Counted from the stretch's first letter, positions 14,175-21,962 are shown. The stretch is 30,232 bases of DNA from Vulcanimicrobiota bacterium (GCA_019233415.1 JAFAMK010000128.1:1-30232), one strand, 5' to 3'. Numbers and translations: made by a program. Notes: generated by a model from the sequence alone, not told the origin.

Positions 14175-14734
14175 GCCGCGGCATCGAACTCGACGCGAAA
14201 CAGACGATCGACGTAGGCGTACAAGCCTGCGTCGATCTTCTTTAGTCGGGCCTTGGTAGCGCGCGGCCAGTATGAGGCGACATCATTGGCCTCCACGAAC
14301 GCTCGGAGCCCCTCGGCAAAATACTCGTCGAGCCGCGACGCCGCGTAGGGGGTGACGAAGCCGCGCGCGCTCTGAAACGCGCGGCGCACGCGTGGGTCGA
14401 GGCCGCTCAAGTAGGTGCCGCCGCCGAGCGCGCAGTCGAGCGCGTGCGCGAACTCGTGTGCGACCGTCATCACCGAGGTCGAGCGCAGGTACACCGTGCG
14501 CTCCTGGACGACGAACAGCCCGGCCGGCGGAACGGGCCAGTCGTCGATCGCGGACGAGAGCCTCCGAATCGCGCGCGAGCGGTCGCGGTACGACTCGCGC
14601 GGCGCGAGGTGGACGATTCGCATCCCGGCGCGCGCGGCGACGCGCAGCGCACCGGGACCGAAGCGGTCGAGGACGGGGTCGATCGCGGCGCGCGCGTGGG
14701 GACTTGCATCGACGGCAGGACGTTCGTGGCGCAT
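14171..14734 (-). CDS. Zincin-type metallopeptidase, anthrax lethal factor-like (ATLF) domain
   Basis: The gene encodes 187 residues. The zinc motif is HEFAH (93-97) in VMTVAHEFAHALD, and the downstream helix SRLDEYFAEGLRAFVEA (about 133-149) provides the third ligand, probably Glu. This HExxH plus EYFAEG arrangement matches the lethal factor/Pro-Pro endopeptidase-like group (ATLF domain). No signal peptide is visible, so it may act in the cytoplasm or be exported by an unrecognised route. It is convergent with the VOC gene, and the stops overlap at 14171-14174. It is divergent from the metallo-beta-lactamase gene across 116 bp. Its normal, high GC shows it belongs to the host background and not to the low-GC insert. 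Confidence 0.75.
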   Translation of the reverse strand: MRHERPAVDASPHARAAIDPVLDRFGPGALRVAARAGMRIVHLAPRESYRDRSRAIRRLSSAIDDWPVPPAGLFVVQERTVYLRSTSVMTVAHEFAHALDCALGGGTYLSGLDPRVRRAFQSARGFVTPYAASRLDEYFAEGLRAFVEANDVASYWPRATKARLKKIDAGLYAYVDRLFRVEFDAAA

Positions 14735-14850
14735 CGGCAGCAGCGTAGCGGTACGCCGGTTGCCGCGCCGCTGCGGCGGTGTTGCCGCGCGCAGTTTTTC
14801 GTCAGACGCGGCACGGATGCGCCCGACCGTGCGATGACGAAGGACGGAGG

Positions 14851-15837
14851 GTGTCGATACTCCAGGGGTTGCCGCCGACGACCGATCTCGGCGACGGGAT
14901 CACGCAGATTCGGCTGCCGATGGCCGGCAACCCGATGCGCTACATCAACGGCTACCTGGTCGAGAACGACGACGGGCCGGCACTGATCGACTGCGGCTGG
15001 AAGGCCGACGACGTGTTCGCGGCGCTCGAAGCGGGGCTCGCGTCGTGCGGCTACGCGATTCGCGACGTGCGGCGGTTGCTCGTCACGCACTTCCACATGG
15101 ACCACTACGGCCTCGCCGGCCGCCTGCTGGCGGCGGGTGTTCCGGAGATGGCGATGCACGCCCAGGACTGGGAGGTGCTGGAAGAACGCGAGCAGATCGA
15201 CGAGGACGCGGTGATCGACGCGTGGCTCGCGCGCAACGGGCTGCACGTCGAGCCGGAGGACGACGACCAGTACCAGCGCTACGACCTCGCCAAACCGACG
15301 CGGTTGATCGAGGACGGTGAGAAGATCGGCCGGCTTCGCGCGCTGTGGACGCCGGGGCATTCGCCCGGGCACCTGTGCTTCGTCGACGCGGTGTCCGGGC
15401 GCACGTTCACCGGCGACCACGTGCTCGACCCGGTGACGCCGCACGTCGGGCTATGGGTCGACGTCGAGCGCGATCCGCTCGGCGAGTACGTGCGCTCGCT
15501 GCACGCGGTCGGCGCGCTGGAGACGAGCGGCGCGCTTCCGGCGCACGGCGAGGCGTTTCCCGATCTGGCACGACGTGTCGAGGAGCTGCTCGCGCACGAA
15601 GCCACGCGCGAAGCTGCCGTGCTGCACGCGCTCGACGACGGGCCGCGCACCGCGGCGGAGGTTGCCGCGATGCTGCGCTGGCGCGCGCGCGGCGACCGCT
15701 TCGACGACCTGCCCTCGGCGTACCAGCAGTTCGCCGTGGCGGAGACGCTCGCGCATCTCGAGCATCTGCGCGAGGGCGGCACCGTCGGGCGCCGGGACGA
15801 CGCCGACGCGATCCGGTGGGAGCGCGTGTCGAGGTAA
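14851..15837 (+). CDS. Metallo-beta-lactamase fold hydrolase, LACTB2-like with C-terminal winged-helix segment
   Basis: GTG 14851, with AAGGA six bases upstream, gives 328 residues; the frame is open to 14779 without a better start. The metal site reads THFHMDH (79-85; His80, His82, Asp84, His85), followed by His170 in TPGHSPGH and Asp189 in FTGDH. The last 70 residues (GPRTAAEVAAML... AVAETLAHLEHL) resemble the winged-helix tail of LACTB2/hydroxyacylglutathione-hydrolase-like proteins. Such enzymes hydrolyse thioesters or nucleic acids, and the substrate cannot be read from the sequence. It is a single gene, divergent from the zincin gene. Confidence 0.85.
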   Translation: MSILQGLPPTTDLGDGITQIRLPMAGNPMRYINGYLVENDDGPALIDCGWKADDVFAALEAGLASCGYAIRDVRRLLVTHFHMDHYGLAGRLLAAGVPEMAMHAQDWEVLEEREQIDEDAVIDAWLARNGLHVEPEDDDQYQRYDLAKPTRLIEDGEKIGRLRALWTPGHSPGHLCFVDAVSGRTFTGDHVLDPVTPHVGLWVDVERDPLGEYVRSLHAVGALETSGALPAHGEAFPDLARRVEELLAHEATREAAVLHALDDGPRTAAEVAAMLRWRARGDRFDDLPSAYQQFAVAETLAHLEHLREGGTVGRRDDADAIRWERVSR

Positions 15838-15887
15838 GCTTGCCCTGCGATATAAAGCTGGTATGCGGCGGTGTGGCCGGGGTCACG

Positions 15888-15905
15888 CCGGTGGCGCGTC
15901 ACCGG
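15888..15905 (+). other. Small GC-rich hairpin upstream of the diguanylate cyclase gene
   Basis: CCGGTG (15888-15893) pairs with CACCGG (15900-15905) around GCGCGT. It could help terminate the preceding gene, but has no T-run. It does not match either c-di-GMP riboswitch class. Confidence 0.3.
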
Positions 15906-15940
15906 TACCGTTTCCATCCGTAGTTTCAAAGAAGCCGATA

Positions 15941-15946
15941 TATACT
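15941..15946 (+). promoter_or_regulatory. TATACT, candidate -10 box immediately before the start codon
   Basis: A near-consensus -10 hexamer ends 5 nt before the ATG at 15952, in an AT-rich patch standing out from its surroundings. If used, the transcript would start at or next to the ATG (leaderless). No clear -35 is seen. Confidence 0.35.
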
Positions 15947-15951
15947 CAGAG

Positions 15952-17532
15952 ATGGAGTCCACCACCGCGCTGCTTCGGATCGCGGCCCGCCTCGCGGGCG
16001 CGACGGCCGCGCTCGTTGCCGCCGACGGTCGCGACGAGCCGGTCGCGGCGTGGGGCTCGGACGGCGCCGCGGCGCACGCGCTGCTGCGCGTCGTGCGGCG
16101 TTCGCCGGCGGGCGGCGGCGCATGGTCGTTTCACTCCGTAAAGCTCGCGTTCGGTGACGGGACCCCGGGCGAGCTGGTCCTGATCGCGCCGTCGCGCGAA
16201 GGCGACGATGGGACACTGGACGCGCTGGCTGCGGAGATCGGGGCGGTGGCCGACCCGCGCTGGATCGTGCGCGGCGAGCCGAGCCTGATCGAGAAGCTGA
16301 CCGAAAGCGTCGATCAGCTCGGCGATGCGATGGCGATCGTCGAGACGCCCCGCGACCTGAGCGATGCGTCGCACTTCCTGCACGTCAACTCCGGCTTCAC
16401 GGAGCTGCTCGGGTTCACGCCGAGCGAGACGGTCGGCCAGCCTGCCGAGATCATGTTCGGCCCGCAGACCGACCTCGATCGCATGACCTGGCTCCTCTCG
16501 CGAATCGCAGAACGGGAGCCGGCGCGCGCCGCCGTCGTCCTCTACACCAAAGACCGCACGCCGCTGTGGACCGAGTTCGCCTCGACGCCGATCCGCGACC
16601 AAGGGCGCAACGTCCACCACATCGTGACGCTGCGCGACGTCTCGTCGCGCCGCCAGTTCGAGGATGCGCTCGCGGCGGAAAAACGCAAGCTGCAGACGAC
16701 GCTCGCCGCGATCGCCGACGCCGTCGTGACGGTGCTCGCCGACGGGCGCGTCGAGTTCGTCAACGCGGCCGCGCAGCGATTGCTCGGAATCGAGCTGATG
16801 GACGCGTACGGCGAGCACGTGCGCGAAGTCGTCCCGCTCGTCGACGACGAAGCGCAGCCCGTCAACCTGCTGGCGGGACGCGGTGAAGACGGCGTGCTAC
16901 GCGGCGCCGGGCACGTGCGCACGAAGGCCGGCGTCATCGACGTCGCCTACGTCGCCTCGCGCATCGATGCGGAAGAACACGGGACGGTCGTCGTCTTGCG
17001 CGACGTCACCGCCGAGCACCGGCTCGCCATGCGGCTCTCGTTCGAGGCCTCGCACGATCCGCTGACCGGCTTGCAGAACCGCCGTGCATTCGAGGAGCGG
17101 TTGGAAGAAGCGGTCGCCGGCGCGCGCGAGCGCGGCGAGCACCACGCGGTCGGCTTTTTGGATCTCGACCGCTTCAAGGTCGTCAACGACCGTTTCGGGC
17201 ATGCCGTCGGCGACCGGCTGCTTCGCGAGATCGGGCGCGTGATGGGCCGCGTCGTGCGCGGCGGCGACGTGCTCGCCCGCATCGGCGGTGACGAATTCGC
17301 TTTGTTGCTCGCGAATTGCCGCATCGACGACGCGCGGCGCGTCGCCGAGAAGATGCGCACCGCGGTCGACGCGTACCGCATCGAACACGGCGGTGAGGAG
17401 CTGGGTATCGGTGTGTCGATCGGTCTCGCGGCGATCGAGGCGCACACGGCCGGCGCCACCGAGGCGCTGGCCGAGGCCGATGCGGCTTGTTACCAGGCGA
17501 AAGCCGCGGGCCGCAACGCGATCGCCGGCTGA
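15952..17532 (+). CDS. Diguanylate cyclase with two PAS domains (PAS-PAS-GGDEF)
   Basis: The gene encodes 526 residues from ATG 15952. The N-terminal 110 residues are possibly a GAF-like sensor. A first PAS/PAC region (about 118-235) includes NSGFTELLGFTPSE, and a second PAS (about 250-360) includes ADGRVEFVNAAAQRLLG. The GGDEF domain starts at SHDPLTGLQNRRAF (about 366). The active-site motif GGDEF is intact at 445-449, and RGGD five residues before it (436-439) is a product-inhibition I-site. It should make c-di-GMP from GTP in response to a small ligand, redox or light signal through PAS. No membrane helix is seen, so it is cytoplasmic. No EAL domain is attached. Confidence 0.92.
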   Translation: MESTTALLRIAARLAGATAALVAADGRDEPVAAWGSDGAAAHALLRVVRRSPAGGGAWSFHSVKLAFGDGTPGELVLIAPSREGDDGTLDALAAEIGAVADPRWIVRGEPSLIEKLTESVDQLGDAMAIVETPRDLSDASHFLHVNSGFTELLGFTPSETVGQPAEIMFGPQTDLDRMTWLLSRIAEREPARAAVVLYTKDRTPLWTEFASTPIRDQGRNVHHIVTLRDVSSRRQFEDALAAEKRKLQTTLAAIADAVVTVLADGRVEFVNAAAQRLLGIELMDAYGEHVREVVPLVDDEAQPVNLLAGRGEDGVLRGAGHVRTKAGVIDVAYVASRIDAEEHGTVVVLRDVTAEHRLAMRLSFEASHDPLTGLQNRRAFEERLEEAVAGARERGEHHAVGFLDLDRFKVVNDRFGHAVGDRLLREIGRVMGRVVRGGDVLARIGGDEFALLLANCRIDDARRVAEKMRTAVDAYRIEHGGEELGIGVSIGLAAIEAHTAGATEALAEADAACYQAKAAGRNAIAG

Positions 17533-17536
17533 TGGG

Positions 17537-17542
17537 TACGAT
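17537..17542 (+). promoter_or_regulatory. TACGAT, candidate -10 box
   Basis: The 10-mer GTACGATAGC (17536-17545) lies 6 nt before the ATG at 17552 and is identical to 10757-10766 in the leader of another small gene. A TANNNT-type -10 is plausible. No -35 is convincing. Confidence 0.25.
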
Positions 17543-17551
17543 AGCCCCACG

Positions 17552-18250
17552 ATGAACGACACGGAGGAGCTGCGCGACCACCTCGCGGTTCCCGAGGACG
17601 AGCGCGGCGCGAAGTGGCGCCATCGCTTCTACGATCTTGTCGACGTCGTCCGCCTGAGGCAGCGCGATCCGCGCATCTTCGTCGGTCCGGACGGCTTCCC
17701 GTACTATGCGCTCGACCTGCCGGAGTTCGGCGACGACGGCGACATCTCGGTCGGCGATCTCGTCGACCTCGCGACCGATCGCGGGTTCGGGATTGCGATT
17801 GAGCCGCTCGGCGACGTCGCGGCGTGGGTGTTCACCTGCGGCGACCTCGTCACGCGGCGCGCGTTCGGCGGCTACGAAGTGCCGCGCATCGGAATCGTTC
17901 CGGCCGAGGCACCGACGTTCCGCGCGGTGCTGAAGGAGACGCAGCGGATGGAGATCCTCGCGCCCGACGAGTCGATGCTCCCACCGTATGTGCGTCCGCT
18001 GCTGCACGAGTATTTCACCCGCACGCTCGGAATCGCGCACCCCGGCGTGCTGGCGCTGGTGTCGCCCGATCAGGAGCCGCGCGAGCAGCTCGTCTTCCGC
18101 ATCGCGCGCGACGACTTCGCCGACGACGAGGCGTTCGAGAACGCGATCGCCGGACTGACCTGGTTCCTCCCGCGCCACCTGGTCGTGTCGATCCTCCCGA
18201 CCGACGTCGTCGACGCGCTCGACGGCGCCTTCATCCCGCTGGCCGCCTGA
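17552..18250 (+). CDS. Protein of unknown function, acidic, cytoplasmic
   Basis: The gene encodes 232 residues from ATG 17552. It has no signal peptide or membrane helix. It is acidic, with mixed alpha/beta patterning: KWRHRFYDLVDVVRLRQRD near the start, SVGDLVDLATDRGFGIAIEP in the middle, and a repeat-like pair VFRIARDDFADDEAFENAI and SILPTDVVDALDGAFIPLA at the end. I do not recognise the family. It follows the diguanylate cyclase by 19 nt and could share its transcript. Its last codons and stop lie at the left edge of the tandem duplication that forms the promoter of the next operon. Confidence 0.6.
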   Translation: MNDTEELRDHLAVPEDERGAKWRHRFYDLVDVVRLRQRDPRIFVGPDGFPYYALDLPEFGDDGDISVGDLVDLATDRGFGIAIEPLGDVAAWVFTCGDLVTRRAFGGYEVPRIGIVPAEAPTFRAVLKETQRMEILAPDESMLPPYVRPLLHEYFTRTLGIAHPGVLALVSPDQEPREQLVFRIARDDFADDEAFENAIAGLTWFLPRHLVVSILPTDVVDALDGAFIPLAA

Positions 18251-18318
18251 AGGAATAGTTTAGACCTAAAGTAAACAGCCCCGACTCGCCCTGCGCATCA
18301 TCTGCATCAGGCGGCGGG
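18242..18318. repeat. Tandem duplication, copy 1 (decayed)
   Basis: The segment 18242-18318 is a diverged copy of 18325-18400. Both contain GCCGCCTGAAGGA, the palindrome TTTAGACCTAAA, GTAAA, and the first codons of the monooxygenase. In copy 1 the ATG has become CTG and a one-base insertion breaks the glycine-rich motif. Confidence 0.8.
18259..18270. promoter_or_regulatory. Candidate MarR operator, copy 1
   Basis: TTTAGACCTAAA is a perfect TTTAG-N2-CTAAA palindrome. MarR-family dimers bind such sites, and a marR gene is third in the operon downstream. It is identical to the second copy at 18341-18352, 82 nt away. Confidence 0.5.
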
Positions 18319-18331
18319 TTTCCCGCCGCCT
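18309..18331. other. Perfect 10-bp hairpin at the duplication junction
   Basis: AGGCGGCGGG (18309-18318) pairs fully with CCCGCCGCCT (18322-18331) around TTT. It spans the junction of the two tandem copies. There is no T-run, so intrinsic termination is doubtful. It may insulate the operon from upstream transcription. Confidence 0.6.
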
Positions 18332-18400
18332 GAAGGATAGTTTAGACCTAAAGTAAATGGCCTCTGCACCTCCATGCGCATCGTCTGCATCGGCGGCGGG
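18325..18400. repeat. Tandem duplication, copy 2 (active promoter side)
   Basis: This copy carries the real ATG (18374) and reads into the dinucleotide-binding motif of the monooxygenase. It matches copy 1 almost completely up to GTAAA and again over the first codons. Confidence 0.8.
18341..18352. promoter_or_regulatory. Candidate MarR operator, copy 2
   Basis: An identical TTTAGACCTAAA palindrome, 21 nt before the ATG at 18374. Binding here would block initiation or early elongation of the operon. Confidence 0.55.
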
Positions 18401-20710
18401 CCGGCCGGGCTGTTCTTTTCGATCTGCATGAAAGCCGCGCAGCCGGCGGCCGAGATCGTCGTGCTCGAACGGAACCGGCCCGACGACACGTTCGGCTGGG
18501 GCGTCGTCTTCTCGGACCAGACGCTGGGGAACATCGCAGCGGCCGACCCGGCGACGTACGAGCGGATCGTTGCGAGTTTCGTGCACTGGGACGAGATCGA
18601 CGTGCACTACCGCGGGCGCACGATCCGAGCCGGCGGTCAGGGTTTCGCCGGGATCGCGCGCAAGCGGCTGCTGCGGATTCTGCAGGAGCGCGCAGCGTCG
18701 CTCGGCGTCGTGCTGCGGTTCGAGGTCGAGGCGAACGCCGACGACTACGCCGATGCGGACGTGCTCGTCGTCGCCGACGGTGCGAACTCGCCGACGCGCC
18801 GGCGCGCCGCCGACCGCTTCGGCACGACGCTCGAAACGCGCCGCAACCGCTACGTCTGGCTCGGCACGCACCAGTCGTTCGCCGCGTTTACCTTCGCGTT
18901 CGAAGAGACGCCGCACGGCTGGTTCCAAATCCACGCCTACCAGTTCGACGCCGACACCGGAACGGTGATCGTCGAGTGCCGCGAAGAGACGTGGCGCGCG
19001 GCGGGACTCGACACCGCGTCCACCGCGGAGTCGCTCGCGTTCTGCGAGCGGCTGTTCGCGCCGTACCTCGGCGGCCATGCGCTGATGAGCAACGCGGCGC
19101 ATCTGGCGAACCCGTGGATCTCGTTCGTCCAAGTCAGCAACGCGCGCTGGTTCGACGGCAACCGCGTCCTGATCGGCGACGCCGCCCACACCGCCCACTT
19201 CTCGATCGGCTCCGGCACGAAACTCGCCCTCGAAGACGCCATCGCCCTCGCCGCCGCCCTCACGCGTCACATCACCCCCCGCCACCCTGAGCCCACCCCC
19301 CGTCATCCTGAGCTTGTCGAAGGGCGCACGCGCGCGTTCGAGGAGTACGAGGCGGAGCGGCGGATCGAGGTGCTGCGGCTGCAGAACGCGGCGCGCAACA
19401 GCACCGAGTGGTTCGAGAACGTCGCGCGCTACGCGAGCCTGGAGCCCGAGCAGTTCGCGTACAGCCTGCTCACCCGCAGCCAGCGGCTCTCGCACGACAA
19501 CTTGCGCTTGCGCGACCGCGCGTATGTCGACGGGATCGAGGCGTGGCTCTCCGTGCGCGCGGGAGCGAACGAACCCGTCCCGCCGATGTTCACGCCGTTC
19601 CGGATGCGCGAACTCGAATTGGCGAACCGCGTCGTGGTCTCGCCGATGGCGATGTACAGCTGCACCGACGGGACGCCGAACGACTTCTACCTCGTGCACC
19701 TGGGCGCGCGGGCGCAGGGCGGCGCGGGGCTCGTCTTCACCGAGATGACCTGCGTCGCGCCCGACGCGCGCATCTCGCCGGGCTGCGCGGGGATGTACCG
19801 CGAGGAGCACGTCGCGGCCTGGACGCGGATCGTCGATTTCGTCCACACCTGGACGCGCGCGAAGATCGGCCTGCAGCTCGGCCACGCCGGCCCGAAGGGC
19901 TCGACGCAGCGCGGCTGGGAAGAGCCCGACGAGCCGCTGCCGGCGGAAAACTGGCCGTTGGTCGCGCCGTCGCCGCTCTCCTACGGCGAGCGCAATCAGA
20001 CGCCGCGCGCGATGACGCTCGACGACATGGCGCACGTGAAGGCCGAGTTCGTGCGCGCAGCCGAGATGGGCGAGCGCTGCGGGTTCGACCTGCTCGAGCT
20101 GCACTGCGCGCACGGATATCTACTGTCGAGCTTCATCACGCCGCTGACGAACCGGCGTGCCGACGCCTACGGCGGTTCGCTCGCGAACCGGCTGCGCTTT
20201 CCGCTCGACGTCTTCGCCGCGATTCGCGCCGTGTGGCCGGCGCACAAGCCGGTTTCCGTGCGCATCTCGGCGACCGACTGGGTCGAGGGCGGGATCACGC
20301 CGGCCGACGCGGTCGAGGTTGCGCGCGCGTTCGACGCGGCGGGTGCCGATTTGATCGACGTCTCGGCTGGGCAGACCTCGCGGCTCGCGCAGCCGGTCTA
20401 TGGGCGGATGTTCCAGACGCCGTTCTCCGACCGCATCCGCAACGAGCTGCGGATCGCGACGATGGCGGTCGGAAACATCACGGACGCCGATCAGGTGAAC
20501 GGAATCGTCGCAGCGGGACGCGCCGATCTGGTCGCGCTCGCGCGCCCGCACCTGATCGACCCGTACTTCACCCTGCACGCCGCGGCGCAGCTCGGCTACG
20601 ACGCGCAGCCGTGGCCGCCGCAGTACCTCGCCGGGCGCGAGCAGCACCTGCGGAACCTGCGCCGCGCCGCGCAAGCCGCCGCAGAGGCCGCCCACGAGGT
20701 GACACGATGA
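18374..20710 (+). CDS. 2-aminobenzoyl-CoA monooxygenase/reductase-type bifunctional flavoenzyme (flavin hydroxylase fused to Old Yellow Enzyme domain)
   Basis: The gene encodes 778 residues. The N-terminal half is a group A flavin monooxygenase: dinucleotide motif GGGPAGLF (8-15), then LVVADGANSPTRR, then the FAD motif VLIGDAAHTAHFSIGSGTKLALEDA. The C-terminal half (about 400-770) is an OYE-type flavin reductase: FTPFRMRELELANRVVVSPM, LGHAGPKGS, LHCAHGYLLSSFITPLTN, RADAYGGSLANR. This fusion is typical of 2-aminobenzoyl-CoA monooxygenase/reductase, which hydroxylates and then reduces the ring, and of proteins annotated as salicylyl-CoA 5-hydroxylase. Ligase, SDR and beta-oxidation genes follow, which fits. 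Between the two halves, an in-frame dispersed repeat encodes RHPEPTPRHPELVEG (about 303-317). The promoter carries two palindromes. Substrate 2-aminobenzoyl-CoA is favoured; salicyloyl-CoA is possible. Confidence 0.9.
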   Translation: MRIVCIGGGPAGLFFSICMKAAQPAAEIVVLERNRPDDTFGWGVVFSDQTLGNIAAADPATYERIVASFVHWDEIDVHYRGRTIRAGGQGFAGIARKRLLRILQERAASLGVVLRFEVEANADDYADADVLVVADGANSPTRRRAADRFGTTLETRRNRYVWLGTHQSFAAFTFAFEETPHGWFQIHAYQFDADTGTVIVECREETWRAAGLDTASTAESLAFCERLFAPYLGGHALMSNAAHLANPWISFVQVSNARWFDGNRVLIGDAAHTAHFSIGSGTKLALEDAIALAAALTRHITPRHPEPTPRHPELVEGRTRAFEEYEAERRIEVLRLQNAARNSTEWFENVARYASLEPEQFAYSLLTRSQRLSHDNLRLRDRAYVDGIEAWLSVRAGANEPVPPMFTPFRMRELELANRVVVSPMAMYSCTDGTPNDFYLVHLGARAQGGAGLVFTEMTCVAPDARISPGCAGMYREEHVAAWTRIVDFVHTWTRAKIGLQLGHAGPKGSTQRGWEEPDEPLPAENWPLVAPSPLSYGERNQTPRAMTLDDMAHVKAEFVRAAEMGERCGFDLLELHCAHGYLLSSFITPLTNRRADAYGGSLANRLRFPLDVFAAIRAVWPAHKPVSVRISATDWVEGGITPADAVEVARAFDAAGADLIDVSAGQTSRLAQPVYGRMFQTPFSDRIRNELRIATMAVGNITDADQVNGIVAAGRADLVALARPHLIDPYFTLHAAAQLGYDAQPWPPQYLAGREQHLRNLRRAAQAAAEAAHEVTR
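19280..19323. repeat. Dispersed repeat inside the monooxygenase coding sequence
   Basis: CCGTCATCCTGAGCTTGTCGAAGG (as two runs: CCGTCATCCTGA, GCTTGTCGAAGG; 19300-19323) equals the reverse strand of 8585-8608. A degenerate partial unit, CCGCCACCCTGAGC, precedes it at 19280-19293. It is read in frame as RHPE and RHPELVEG. Confidence 0.85.
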
Positions 20711-21483
20711 ACGCACGCGCGGGCGCGCACGCGCTCGTCACCGGCGGCGGGCGCGGGATCGGCGCCGCCTGCGCGACCGCGCTCGCCGCGACCGGTGCGC
20801 GGCTGACGCTGCTCGGCCGCGACCGCGTGGTGCTCGACGCCCACGCCACGACACTCCCGGCGAGCGCGCAGGCGCACGTCATCGTCGCCGACGTCACCGA
20901 CGACGCTGCGCTCGCGGCGGCGTTCGCCGGCGCGCGCGCGCGCCATGGCGAGATCGAGATTCTCGTGAACAACGCGGGCGCGTCGACCGCGATGCCGTTC
21001 ACCGCCCTCGAACGCGCGGCGTGGGACGACATCCTCGCGGTGAACCTGACCGCGGTCTACGCCTGCGCGCGCGAGGTCGTGCCCGGGATGATCGCGGCCG
21101 GGCGCGGGCGGATCGTCAACGTCGCGAGCACCGCCGGGCTCGTCGGCGGAGCGTACATCGCCGCGTACAGCGCCGCGAAGCACGGCGTCGTCGGGCTGAC
21201 GCGCTCGCTCGCGGTCGAGCTGGCGAAGAAGGGGATCACCGTCAATGCGGTTTGCCCCGGCTTCACGGAAACCGCGATGCTCGAACGCAGCCTCGAGCGG
21301 ATCGTCGCGGCGACCGGCCGCACGCACGAGGGCGCCGCGAGCGCGCTGCTCGCGCACAACCCACTCGGCCGCTTCGTGAAACCCGACGAGGTCGCGAGCG
21401 CGGTCGCGTGGCTGTGTTCGCCGGAGGCTGCGGCGGTCACCGGGCAGACGATCGTGATCGACGGCGGCGAGGTGCAGCGGTGA
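20707..21483 (+). CDS. Short-chain dehydrogenase/reductase of the aminobenzoyl-CoA operon
   Basis: The gene encodes 258 residues, a classical SDR. The cofactor motif is TGGGRGIG (12-19), followed by NNAG (88-91), catalytic Ser141, Tyr154 and Lys158 (AYSAAKHG), and PGF after the active site. The C-terminus GQTIVIDGGEV is typical. Arg16 and Arg38 suggest NADP(H) could be used. In the 2-aminobenzoyl-CoA pathway the product of the first enzyme is a cyclic oxo compound bearing CoA, so reduction of a ring keto group or oxidation of a ring alcohol is the likely role. The ATG overlaps the previous stop by 4 nt, and the end overlaps marR by 4 nt. Confidence 0.9.
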   Translation: MNARAGAHALVTGGGRGIGAACATALAATGARLTLLGRDRVVLDAHATTLPASAQAHVIVADVTDDAALAAAFAGARARHGEIEILVNNAGASTAMPFTALERAAWDDILAVNLTAVYACAREVVPGMIAAGRGRIVNVASTAGLVGGAYIAAYSAAKHGVVGLTRSLAVELAKKGITVNAVCPGFTETAMLERSLERIVAATGRTHEGAASALLAHNPLGRFVKPDEVASAVAWLCSPEAAAVTGQTIVIDGGEVQR

Positions 21484-21962
21484 TCGGGATCGACGCCGAG
21501 TCGCGCACGACGCACGACGATCACCTCTCGGTGCGGCTCTGGCTGCGGATGCTGGCTTGCACGAACCTCGTCGAGGGCCGCGTCGCCGGCCGGCTGCGCG
21601 ACGCATTCGACACGACGCTGCCGCGCTTCGACTTCCTCTCGCAGCTCGAACGCCATCCCGGCGGGCTGCGCATGACCGAAATCTCGCAGCGCATGATGGT
21701 CACCGGCGGAAACATCACGCGAATCGCCGAGCAACTGCTGAACGAAGGGCTGATCTCGCGCAGCGTCGCGCGGGACGACCGGCGCGCTTCGATCGTGCGG
21801 CTGACCGCGAGCGGACGGCGCGCGTTCGGCGAGATGGCGCGCCGTCACGAGGGCTGGATCGTCGAGACGTTCGCCGGGCTCAGCGAGGCCGAGCGCACGC
21901 AGCTGTTCCGGCTGCTCGCCAAACTCAAACGTCACCTCAACGCCGTGGAGAGCGCCGAATGA
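21480..21962 (+). CDS. MarR-family transcriptional regulator of the operon
   Basis: The gene encodes 160 residues from GTG 21480. The winged helix is clear: LERHPGGLRMTEISQRMMVTGGNITRIAEQLLNEGLISR is the helix-turn-helix with its recognition helix, and SVARDDRRASIVRLTASGR is the wing with the conserved D-x-R. MarR dimers usually bind short palindromes and release them on binding an aromatic acid or its CoA ester; several aromatic degradation regulators respond to CoA thioesters. As the gene is inside the operon and two TTTAGACCTAAA palindromes lie in the operon promoter, negative autoregulation by the CoA intermediate is inferred. Both ends overlap neighbours by 4 nt. Confidence 0.92.
   Translation: MIGIDAESRTTHDDHLSVRLWLRMLACTNLVEGRVAGRLRDAFDTTLPRFDFLSQLERHPGGLRMTEISQRMMVTGGNITRIAEQLLNEGLISRSVARDDRRASIVRLTASGRRAFGEMARRHEGWIVETFAGLSEAERTQLFRLLAKLKRHLNAVESAE

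Noticed and set aside
15840..15951. c-di-GMP riboswitch before the diguanylate cyclase gene
   Set aside because: A hairpin is present, but the conserved GEMM bases and tetraloop/receptor are absent.
18266..20113. Antisense open frame of 615 codons opposite the monooxygenase
   Set aside because: Shadow of a clearly identified flavoenzyme gene; composition biased to Arg/Ala/Val/Asp without motif.
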